Positions 1 to 5,384 of a stretch of 5,384 bases of DNA are shown here, piece by piece. The translations under genes were made by a program, and so were the position numbers. The notes below the pieces were generated by a model that had not been told where the DNA came from, searched no databases, and saw only the letters and a list, made by a program, of their open reading frames with translations. Numbering within the stretch: position 1 is the first letter of the stretch; each line of letters begins with the position of its first letter. The stretch is taken from assembly GCA_021827545.1 (NCBI GenBank), contig JAKAVH010000096.1, forward strand, positions 1-5,384, in the 5' to 3' direction. The stretch is from Thermoplasmata archaeon. GTDB taxonomy: Archaea > Thermoplasmatota > Thermoplasmata > UBA184.

Positions 1-1
1 C

Positions 2-658
2 GTCCGGAGTCGCTTCCATCGGTCGCTCGAGGCCGAGATCGCCCGGGTTCGGTCCGAGACCGAGACCCGCGGGCGGATGCTCTCCTTCGTCCTGGTCGAT
101 GGAGTTGTGGTCGGGGCGGTCCTCTTCGCCGACCGGGTGCGCCCGGGGGTGCACGAGATGGTCGACCGTCTGACCCAGCTCGGGGTCCGCCACGTGGTCC
201 TGCTGACTGGAGACTCCGAAGCGAACGCCCGAGAGGTCGCCGAGGGCGTCGGGATCCGCGAGTGGAAGGCCGAGCTCCTCCCCGAACAGAAGGTCGACCA
301 TGTGCGGGCGTACCGCAACCGGTACGGTTCGACCGTCATGGTCGGGGACGGCATCAACGACGCCGCTGCGCTCGCCGCCGCCTCGGTCGGGGTCGCCATG
401 GGCGCTCGGGGCGCGGCGATCTCCGCCGAGGCCGCCGACGTGGTGCTGCTCGTCGACGATGTGACTCGCGTTGTGGAGGGGGTCTCGCTCGGGCAGCGAA
501 TGGTGCGGATCGCCCGGCAGGGGATCCTCTTCGGGCTCGGGGCGAGTCTGATCCTGATGACAATCGCGGCGGCCGGCCACATCCTGCCCGCGTTCGGGGC
601 GGTCCTTCAGGAGCTGATCGATGTCGCCGTGATCTTCAACGCGCTTCGGGTGCGCTAG
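2..658 (+). CDS. Heavy-metal translocating P1B-type ATPase, C-terminal part (5' end outside the window)
   Basis: This is the end of an ATP-driven metal-ion pump of the inner membrane. The frame is open from base 2, so the gene is cut by the left edge and 218 residues remain; the ATG at 77 is internal. In order I see: a DRVRP segment (about residues 44-48, the DxxRP element of the P domain), the TGD motif (69-71), the Mg-binding hinge GDGIND (115-120), then two membrane helices at about 174-192 and 197-215. The last helix ends in an E-L-I-D-V-A-V-I-F-N-A-L-R pattern typical of P1B pumps. The actuator domain, the DKTG phosphorylation site, the CPC-type metal site and any N-terminal metal-binding domain lie outside. 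The hinge continues AAAL rather than the common APAL, and MGARG follows, as in one subgroup of these pumps. The metal cannot be told from this part. The stop is TAG at 656-658, and the next + strand gene starts 90 bases later. Confidence 0.96.
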   Translation, partial: VRSRFHRSLEAEIARVRSETETRGRMLSFVLVDGVVVGAVLFADRVRPGVHEMVDRLTQLGVRHVVLLTGDSEANAREVAEGVGIREWKAELLPEQKVDHVRAYRNRYGSTVMVGDGINDAAALAAASVGVAMGARGAAISAEAADVVLLVDDVTRVVEGVSLGQRMVRIARQGILFGLGASLILMTIAAAGHILPAFGAVLQELIDVAVIFNALRVR

Positions 659-681
659 CCGACCCCCGCGTCCGGTGAGCT

Positions 682-700
682 CGGGGGCCGGTGGCCCCCG
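682..700. repeat. Perfect 8-bp inverted repeat (hairpin) between the ATPase and DUF885 genes
   Basis: The arms cgggggcc (682-689) and ggcccccg (693-700) pair perfectly around a 3-base loop (ggt), 24 bases after the ATPase stop. All pairs are G-C, so the RNA hairpin would be very stable. It is followed by ttatcc, not a T run, so it is neither a standard bacterial intrinsic terminator nor the T-tract terminator typical of archaea. It may protect the 3' end of the ATPase message or separate the two genes, but a chance GC-rich palindrome is possible. Confidence 0.55.
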
Positions 701-748
701 TTATCCGACCGTCCTCCTTACCCACGCCCGGCCAGGGGCGGATCCCGG

Positions 749-2692
749 GTGGGAAGGACAGCGCGGAACGGGCAGCGCGCGACCGCCGAGTTCCGGGAGT
801 ACCTTCGCGCCGACTGGCTGCGCTGGCTCTCCGAGTGCCCTGAGCTCGCGACCTGGGTCGGACACCGCGGGCTCAACGACCGCTGGACCGACGATTCGCC
901 CGCGGGCATCGAAGCGCGCCGCGCCCATCTGGCCGAGAGCCGAGCACTCCTCGCCGGGATCGATCGGCGGAGGCTCCCGGCGCCCGAGCGGCTCAACTTC
1001 GACCTCTACGCGGAGCTGCTGGCGACCGCGACCACCGGCCTCGACTACGGCGATGACCCGATGCCGTTCCGGTTCACGGTCCCCCGGAACCTTTGGATCC
1101 CCCTCACGCAACTGGAAGGGGTCCACATCGCGGCCGCCGACGCGCTGGAGCTCCAGCCCCGGGAGACCCGAGCCGACTACGATGCGCTCCTCGGCCGGCT
1201 CGAGCGCCTTCCCGCGGCCGTCGCGCAGCACCGCGCCCTCCTCGACGGCGGTGCCGCGAGGGGGTTCACGCCTCCCCGCGTCGTGGTCGAGAGCGTCCCG
1301 GCCCAGATCGATCGCCTGCTCCCCGAGGAGCCGGAGGCAAGCGCGCTCCTCGTCCCTTTCCGCTCGTTCCCGCCCCGTATCGGACGGTCCGAGCGCTCCC
1401 GGTACCGTGCGGAGGCCCGTCGGATCTACCGGGACCGTCTCGTGCCGTCGTTCCGGGACCTGCGCGATCACTTCGCCCGAAACTACCTCCCCGCATGCCG
1501 CGAGGCGGTAGGCATCAATGCGGTGCCGCAAGGCCGCGCGGCGTACGAGTTCCGGATCCGGTGGCAGACCACGACCGGACTCACGGCGCGGGCGATCCAC
1601 GCGGTCGGGCTCTCCGAGGTCCGACGGCTGCGGCGGGAGATGCGACAGCTCGCCCGGCAGGCGGGCTTCCGGGGAGGTCTCGACGAGTTCCGGGCGCACC
1701 TGAGGAGCGATCCGCGCCACTTCTACACGCGCTCCGAGGACCTCGTCGACGGCTACCGAGTCCTCGGAAAACGGTGTGACCCGATGCTCGCCGCGCTCTT
1801 CGGCCGACTCCCCCGGCAACCGTGGGGCGTGCAGGCGGTCCCCTCGTTCCGGGCCGAGAACGCACCGGCCGCCTTTTACGCGGCCGGGGCGCCGGAGGTC
1901 GGCCGTCCGGGATGGTTCTACGTCAACACCCACGCCCTCGGGGAGCGGGCCCGTTGGGAGATGGAAGCGCTGACGTTGCACGAGTCGGTCCCGGGGCATC
2001 ACCTGCAGATCTCGCTGGCCCAGGAGCGAGAGGACCTGCCCGAGTTCCGACGTCACAACGGCTACACCGCGTTCGTGGAGGGCTGGGGACTGTATGCTGA
2101 GAGCCTCGGGGGGGAGCTCGGCTTCTTCACCGACCCGCTTTCGAAGTTCGGCCAACTCTCGTTCGACATGTGGCGCTCGGTCCGCCTGGTGGTCGACACG
2201 GGGCTCCATGCCCTCGGCTGGAGCCGCGACCGAGCCGTCCGCTTCTTCCGGGAGAGCACCGGCACGAGCGAGCAGGAGATCGGCGTCGAGGTGGACCGCT
2301 ACATCGTCTGGCCGGGTCAGGCGCTCGCCTACAAGATCGGGGCGATGAGGATCGCCGACCTCCGGCGGAGGGCGGAGGAGGCCCTCGGCGACCGGTTCGA
2401 TGTCCGGGCGTTCCACGACACGGTGCTGGCCGACGGAGCGCTGCCGCTCGAACGGCTGGAGCTCCGGGTACTTCGTTGGATCGAGGCGAGCCGCGCGTCG
2501 CGTGGGGCGCGAGCGTCGCTCCCCCACGGGGACTCGGGCGTCCCGACCGCTACCGGCCGGACGGTCCGGTCCCCTCGCCGTAGGGTCACCGGCGGCGCCC
2601 TAAGGCCCAGCCGATCGCACCGAAGAGCAGCGCCCCCGCGACCGCTCCGACCACGAGGGCGACCAGCGCACCCTCGAGGTCGCTCAGGCTGA
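749..2692 (+). CDS. DUF885 family protein, predicted zinc metallopeptidase (gluzincin-like)
   Basis: Predicted cytoplasmic zinc peptidase of the DUF885 family; no signal peptide or membrane helix is visible, and the substrate is unknown. The active-site signature HESVPGHH is at residues 411-418, followed by LQ; the HExxx(G)H-type histidines and glutamate would bind zinc and activate water. A second conserved block, EGWGLYAE (444-451), would supply the third zinc ligand, 33 residues later. RPGWFYVNT (386-394) is also a typical DUF885 block. The N-terminal helical region matches the family from about residue 15. The start is GTG at 749: it is the only usable start between the in-frame stop at 656 and the conserved region, and a weak purine-rich site (aggggcgg, 734-741) lies 7 bases before it. 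The family-like part ends near residue 581. The last 66 residues are rich in Arg, Pro and Ser and overlap the convergent gene by 107 bases, so the true C-terminus is in doubt. Confidence 0.93.
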   Translation: MGRTARNGQRATAEFREYLRADWLRWLSECPELATWVGHRGLNDRWTDDSPAGIEARRAHLAESRALLAGIDRRRLPAPERLNFDLYAELLATATTGLDYGDDPMPFRFTVPRNLWIPLTQLEGVHIAAADALELQPRETRADYDALLGRLERLPAAVAQHRALLDGGAARGFTPPRVVVESVPAQIDRLLPEEPEASALLVPFRSFPPRIGRSERSRYRAEARRIYRDRLVPSFRDLRDHFARNYLPACREAVGINAVPQGRAAYEFRIRWQTTTGLTARAIHAVGLSEVRRLRREMRQLARQAGFRGGLDEFRAHLRSDPRHFYTRSEDLVDGYRVLGKRCDPMLAALFGRLPRQPWGVQAVPSFRAENAPAAFYAAGAPEVGRPGWFYVNTHALGERARWEMEALTLHESVPGHHLQISLAQEREDLPEFRRHNGYTAFVEGWGLYAESLGGELGFFTDPLSKFGQLSFDMWRSVRLVVDTGLHALGWSRDRAVRFFRESTGTSEQEIGVEVDRYIVWPGQALAYKIGAMRIADLRRRAEEALGDRFDVRAFHDTVLADGALPLERLELRVLRWIEASRASRGARASLPHGDSGVPTATGRTVRSPRRRVTGGALRPSRSHRRAAPPRPLRPRGRPAHPRGRSG

Positions 2693-2774
2693 GCAGGCCG
2701 AACTGCTGGCCCAAGAGCACTACCACGATCCCGAGGACGACGCCGGCGCCCGCACCCTCGGATGCGGCGCTCAC
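2586..2774 (-). CDS. Small two-helix membrane protein (62 aa), coupled to the upstream membrane protein
   Basis: I do not recognise a named family. The protein has two predicted membrane helices, about residues 11-28 and 35-57, joined by a short loop with one Asp and one Glu (S-D-L-E). It ends in GRRR, which by the positive-inside rule places the C-terminus in the cytoplasm. The second helix carries GxxxG-type spacing (Gly43/Gly47 and further glycines at 52 and 55), a pattern that favours helix packing or oligomers. The start is GTG: its bases overlap the TGA stop of the upstream gene as GTGA, and a strong Shine-Dalgarno site sits 7 bases before it. Both facts argue for translation by coupling and against a chance frame. 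The stop is TGA at 2588-2586. It may be a subunit or stabiliser of the upstream membrane protein; that is inference. Confidence 0.75.
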   Translation of the reverse strand: MSAASEGAGAGVVLGIVVVLLGQQFGLLSLSDLEGALVALVVGAVAGALLFGAIGWALGRRR

Positions 2775-3496
2775 GGTGACCCCTCCTCGGGCGGCCCGGT
2801 GGGCGCCGAGGACTCCCCCGCGGTCCCGGACGGCGCGGGACCGTCGTTCGGTGGCGGGGCGTCGGGGCGAGTCGCCCGCGTTCGACGGCCCGTCCGGGCG
2901 ACATGATACAGCTCGTAGGCCCCGATGACCAGAAGCGCGATCGGGAAGAGCGCGAGGACGAGGTACGGCGCGGTCGCCTTGACGTAGAACGTTTCGGCCC
3001 AGACGAGCGATCCGTTGGAGGCGAAGAGGCTCGCGGTCAGGCTGTACATTCCCGCGACGACGTACGTGAGCACTCCGGGGTTCCAGCCCATCGCGAACGA
3101 ACCTGCGGGGGCCGGAGTGCGCACGATCGGCCCGACGTCCCGGGTCGCGAGGGCGAAGCCCAGGTAGTTCATCGCCAGCCGAGCGTCGGTAAGGTCGGTG
3201 GAGCTGCCGGGCGGTCCTGACCAGGTGAAGTTTACCTGGGCCGTCGCGGAGAGATCCACCGACAGGGCGGTCGACGGGGAGCGGGCCGTACAGGTATCCA
3301 TCCCGTTCCAGGTCACCACGGCGACGATCCCGTTCGTCGCGGTCGCGCCGGCGCAGTTTCCGGTGGGCGCTCCGGCCGCGACCGCCGTGCCGGCCAGGGC
3401 GCCCGGTACGAGCAACAGCGCCACGATCGCCACGAGCGTGAGCGCGACGCCGATCGAGGGAGAACGACGAACCGCGACCGCCGGGGCATGCCGCAT
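2771..3496 (-). CDS. Predicted type I membrane protein with signal peptide, ectodomain and cytoplasmic tail (241 aa)
   Basis: No family is recognised. From the ATG at 3496 the protein starts with a positively charged stretch (MRHAPAVAVRR), then a hydrophobic core at about residues 16-35 ending in small residues, a good secretion signal. The outer domain (about 40-175) is rich in Ser, Thr, Ala and Val, has just two cysteines (48 and 69, a possible disulfide) and two N-glycosylation sequons, NFT (89) and NGS (161). One membrane helix follows at about 178-195, then an Arg-rich stop-transfer (RTGRRTRATR) and a Pro/Gly/Glu-rich tail to 241. This is the layout of a surface protein anchored by its C-terminal helix. 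The frame could also start at TTG 3568, 24 codons earlier, but this would bury the signal peptide and place the TATA-like element inside the gene. Its stop overlaps the start of the next gene, so the two are probably one operon. Confidence 0.8.
   Translation of the reverse strand: MRHAPAVAVRRSPSIGVALTLVAIVALLLVPGALAGTAVAAGAPTGNCAGATATNGIVAVVTWNGMDTCTARSPSTALSVDLSATAQVNFTWSGPPGSSTDLTDARLAMNYLGFALATRDVGPIVRTPAPAGSFAMGWNPGVLTYVVAGMYSLTASLFASNGSLVWAETFYVKATAPYLVLALFPIALLVIGAYELYHVARTGRRTRATRPDAPPPNDGPAPSGTAGESSAPTGPPEEGSP
2782..2786 (-). promoter_or_regulatory. Shine-Dalgarno site (GGAGG) for the 62-residue membrane protein
   Basis: On the - strand the sequence reads gaggaggggtcaccGTGA. The GGAGG core lies 7 bases before the GTG and matches the archaeal and bacterial anti-Shine-Dalgarno end of 16S rRNA. 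It lies in the last codons of the upstream gene (Glu-Glu-Gly-Ser-Pro). It fixes the start at 2774 and indicates coupled translation of the pair. Confidence 0.75.
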
Positions 3497-3625
3497 GGGT
3501 CGAGCGGTGAACGGTCCCTCCTCAATATCTAGCTGCCGTCCGGCGAGAAGGACGTCGACCCCCGTCAAATCCTGCGCGAAGAGCTCGGGGGCCGGCCGCG
3601 TGCGAACGCGGGCGGGCGCGGGCGC
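3497..3625. other. 129-base spacer between the DUF835 gene and the membrane-protein operon
   Basis: The spacer follows the TAA stop of the DUF835 gene. On the - strand it begins with a run of GC-rich gcgccc-like units, then ggccggccccc next to a 15-base word (gagctcgggggccgg on the + strand, 3581-3595) that also occurs at 677-691 in the other intergenic gap. It ends with the TATA-like island before the membrane-protein gene. No RNA gene or T-rich terminator is seen. A TTG at 3568 could in principle extend the membrane-protein frame into it. Confidence 0.5.
3525..3532 (-). promoter_or_regulatory. Putative archaeal TATA box for the membrane-protein operon
   Basis: On the - strand the stretch ctagatattg is an AT-rich island in a region of very high GC. 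The core CTAGATAT lies 29-36 bases before the ATG at 3496. Archaeal TATA boxes are usually centred about 26-27 bases before the transcription start, so transcription would begin at or just before the ATG, giving a leaderless or nearly leaderless message. That fits the lack of a Shine-Dalgarno site at the usual distance; a GAGGAGGG lies 19 bases away, too far to be ideal. No clear BRE was identified. Confidence 0.4.
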
Positions 3626-5384
3626 TTACCCACGGCCTGGGGAAAGTGCGGCTCGGAGCTTCTCGAGGTCGACGGACCCAAGAAGGCTCTCGGTGAGCTG
3701 CACCCAAAGGCGAGCCTCGTGCGCCCGGGCCAGACGGTCCAGCTCCGCCAGCCGCTCGACGACCGCGTCGGCGCCGTGCACGCGGACGAGGTACTCGATG
3801 CCCTCGAGGAAGAAGACGGAAACGTGCTCCTCGAGGATCGCGCGTTCGAGGAAGCCGGAGAAACCGGGAAGATCGCCCGGGCGAAGGGTCCGTCCTTTCC
3901 CGTAGTTGGTGAGCCAGAAGACCTCTACGGGCCGGGCACCGATCTGCGCCGAGATCCGCTCGGGCGACTCGCGAACGATCACGATCCCTCGGAGCCCGGC
4001 GGAAGTGGCCTCGAGGAACGGCTGGAGGGAAGAGACGACCGACGCTCCCGGGACAAGTTCGATCCCACCGGAAAGGGCTTGCGGGGCGGTTCGTGCGACG
4101 GCGGGTCCCCCCGGTCCCTCCGCAAAGCGGTCGACCGCATCGATCGCGGGGGGGTGCGCTGCTTCGGCCAGTACCGATGGCGGAAAGGTGACCGATCCCG
4201 AGGAAGGGTCTCCCGCGACCATCGCGAACGCCTTCCCCGGCTCGCCGAGCGGAGGTACGTTCTGTGCCGACGAAGCCTCGACCCCATCGGCCACCAACGG
4301 GCCCTCCGCGCCGGCCGAGCGGTCGGGCACCGTCGCGCCCTCGGCCCGGCGGCCCGGTTCGTCGGGATCGATGGGGGGCTCTCCCGGCTGCGGCCTCAGG
4401 GTCTCCTCGGAGTCGGGCGCGATCTGGCCGGGATGCGGAGGCGGCGGGAGGTCGGTCGGCGGCGTCGCCGAGGGGAGAATCAGTTCCCCGGAGGGTTCGG
4501 AGTCCTCGGGAGCGCCGGCGCCCGTCGCGAGCGGTACCGAGGGGCTCCCGAGGGGGCCAGGGGCGATCGCTTCGAGAGCGGCGACCACGGTCCCCCCCGC
4601 GGAGGCGGGTTCCGGGCCCGGTCCGGAGGCGGGCGCAGGGTCGCGGGGAACGCCGCCTGTCGCGTCGTCCGCGACCGCTCGAGGGGTCCCTTCCTCGGTG
4701 CCGGTCTCGGGATCGTCGGGCGCGACCGACCCGTCGGTCCGGCGCGTCGACGCGACGGCGACCGGGTCTTCCGTCACATCCAAGGCCCACGCCGACCCAT
4801 CGTTGGTCGTCGGCGGCTGCTCGGCCGGCGCGTGGGGGGCGAAGGGGACCGCGGGGCCAGTGAGGGCTTCGAACCGAGTCACCCCGAGCGGGGGCGGAGC
4901 GCCTCCGGGAAGTTCCATCGGGGGGTCTCGGCCTCCGACGTCATCGGCCGCCGGTTCCGTATTGGTAGACCCCGACTCGATTTCGGCAGTGGACGGAACC
5001 TCGCCTTCCACGGGAGGGGTGGGGAGGGCTTCGATCGCTCCGGGCCGGTCGGGGTCTCGTTCGGAGAGAGGGTGCGCCGGCACCGCCACGTACCGGCGGG
5101 AATAGTGCGCGGGGGATCCCGTCCCGAGATCTGGCGCAACGACCTCGGGCAACGGGGACCCGGGCGCCCCGACAGAAGCGGCGCCCGGCACCGGGGAGCG
5201 CTCCGCGATCCGGGGGTCGGGCACGGCCGATCGGAGCCGGTGCGGCGGGGGGCTCGTCCCTCGAACGAGGGAGGGGCTCGCCTCCTCATGGCGTCCGCGG
5301 CGCACGGGGGCTCCAACTCCCGCGTAGACCGCCTCGGTCACCGCACGGCCAAAGCCCGGGACGGAGACGAGCCTCTCGAAGGGT
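3626..5384 (-). CDS. DUF835 domain protein with long disordered linker and possible helix-hairpin-helix segment (5' end outside the window)
   Basis: 585 residues are visible and the frame is open to the right edge, so the gene is partial. The GTG at 5341 could serve as a start, but the codons before it (5383-5342) read as protein without a stop. The first visible residues, with LVSVPGFGRAV followed by a short helix, resemble a helix-hairpin-helix motif (PGFG hairpin, 5348-5359). Then come about 400 residues rich in Pro, Gly, Ala, Ser, Glu and Asp, with very few Lys and no Cys, probably disordered. The C-terminal 145 residues (bases 4063-3629) match DUF835: GIVIVRESPER, the VFWLTNY strand, FFLEGIEYLV, the helix with VERLAELDRLA and ARLWVQL. 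DUF835 is mainly archaeal and often ends signalling proteins, but its activity is unknown. No signal peptide or membrane helix is visible, so a cytoplasmic place is likely. It lies upstream of the membrane-protein operon on the same strand. Confidence 0.88.
   Translation of the reverse strand, partial: PFERLVSVPGFGRAVTEAVYAGVGAPVRRGRHEEASPSLVRGTSPPPHRLRSAVPDPRIAERSPVPGAASVGAPGSPLPEVVAPDLGTGSPAHYSRRYVAVPAHPLSERDPDRPGAIEALPTPPVEGEVPSTAEIESGSTNTEPAADDVGGRDPPMELPGGAPPPLGVTRFEALTGPAVPFAPHAPAEQPPTTNDGSAWALDVTEDPVAVASTRRTDGSVAPDDPETGTEEGTPRAVADDATGGVPRDPAPASGPGPEPASAGGTVVAALEAIAPGPLGSPSVPLATGAGAPEDSEPSGELILPSATPPTDLPPPPHPGQIAPDSEETLRPQPGEPPIDPDEPGRRAEGATVPDRSAGAEGPLVADGVEASSAQNVPPLGEPGKAFAMVAGDPSSGSVTFPPSVLAEAAHPPAIDAVDRFAEGPGGPAVARTAPQALSGGIELVPGASVVSSLQPFLEATSAGLRGIVIVRESPERISAQIGARPVEVFWLTNYGKGRTLRPGDLPGFSGFLERAILEEHVSVFFLEGIEYLVRVHGADAVVERLAELDRLARAHEARLWVQLTESLLGSVDLEKLRAALSPGRG

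Noticed and set aside
701..2527. 608-codon open frame on the - strand, antisense to the DUF885 gene
   Set aside because: Arg-, Glu- and Pro-rich with no recognisable domain. In very GC-rich genes stop codons are rare in the antisense frame; the + strand frame has clear DUF885 motifs.
2528..2570. Two short inverted repeats (gggac/gtccc and accgg/ccggt) near the end of the DUF885 gene as a possible bidirectional terminator
   Set aside because: Five-base stems in GC-rich DNA are common, no T-rich tract follows on either strand, and they lie in or next to coding sequence.
3221..3239. Inverted repeat ccaggtgaa / tttacctgg with one mismatch
   Set aside because: It lies inside the coding sequence for the ectodomain (Val-Asn-Phe-Thr-Trp) and has the length expected by chance.
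3603..3625. GC-rich cgggcg-like units just after the DUF835 stop as a tandem repeat
   Set aside because: Only a few imperfect units; best explained by base composition.
3198..3905. 235-codon open frame on the + strand across the membrane-protein gene and spacer
   Set aside because: Ser/Arg/Thr-rich with no motif; it runs antisense to a frame with a signal peptide and a membrane helix, and through the putative promoter.
3522..4790. 422-codon open frame on the - strand in another phase of the DUF835 gene
   Set aside because: Extremely Arg-rich, which is the usual shifted-frame reading of GC-rich coding DNA; the DUF835 frame explains the region.
3906..5105. 399-codon open frame on the + strand, opposite the DUF835 gene
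   Set aside because: Made almost wholly of Ser, Gly, Ala, Pro and Thr, as expected for the complement of a Pro/Gly/Ala-rich linker; no domain or start signal.

Overview
The window is very GC-rich and densely coded. It reads as an archaeal chromosome fragment, most likely from a high-GC Thermoplasmatota lineage. The best pointer is the DUF835 domain in the last gene, a family found mainly in archaea and abundant in Thermoplasmata. Supporting signs are a TATA-like AT-rich island placed for a leaderless transcript and a GGAGG Shine-Dalgarno site inside an operon. The lineage is inferred; there is no rRNA or other marker gene here.

Layout. Two genes lie on the + strand: the C-terminal third of a heavy-metal P1B-type ATPase, cut by the left edge (2-658), and a complete DUF885 protein, a predicted zinc metallopeptidase (749-2692). 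The 90-base gap between them holds a perfect 8-bp hairpin. Three genes lie on the - strand and converge on them: a long protein with a C-terminal DUF835 domain, cut by the right edge (5384-3626); a predicted type I membrane protein with signal peptide, ectodomain, one membrane helix and a cytoplasmic tail (3496-2771); and a 62-residue protein with two membrane helices (2774-2586). The last two overlap by GTGA and form a translationally coupled pair.

How the genes may work together. The ATPase and DUF885 genes share a strand, but nothing ties them functionally. The coupled membrane pair is the most likely undescribed unit: a small glycine-rich two-helix protein made in step with a surface-exposed single-pass protein, probably as partners in the membrane. 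The DUF835 gene lies 129 bases upstream on the same strand; a TATA-like element in that gap suggests the pair has its own promoter.

Points of doubt. The DUF885 frame runs 107 bases into the convergent small gene through an arginine-rich tail that looks like antisense read-through. The DUF835 frame is open to the right edge and includes a helix-hairpin-helix-like segment, so the GTG at 5341 is probably not its start. No RNA genes, CRISPR arrays, insertion sequences or phage genes were seen.
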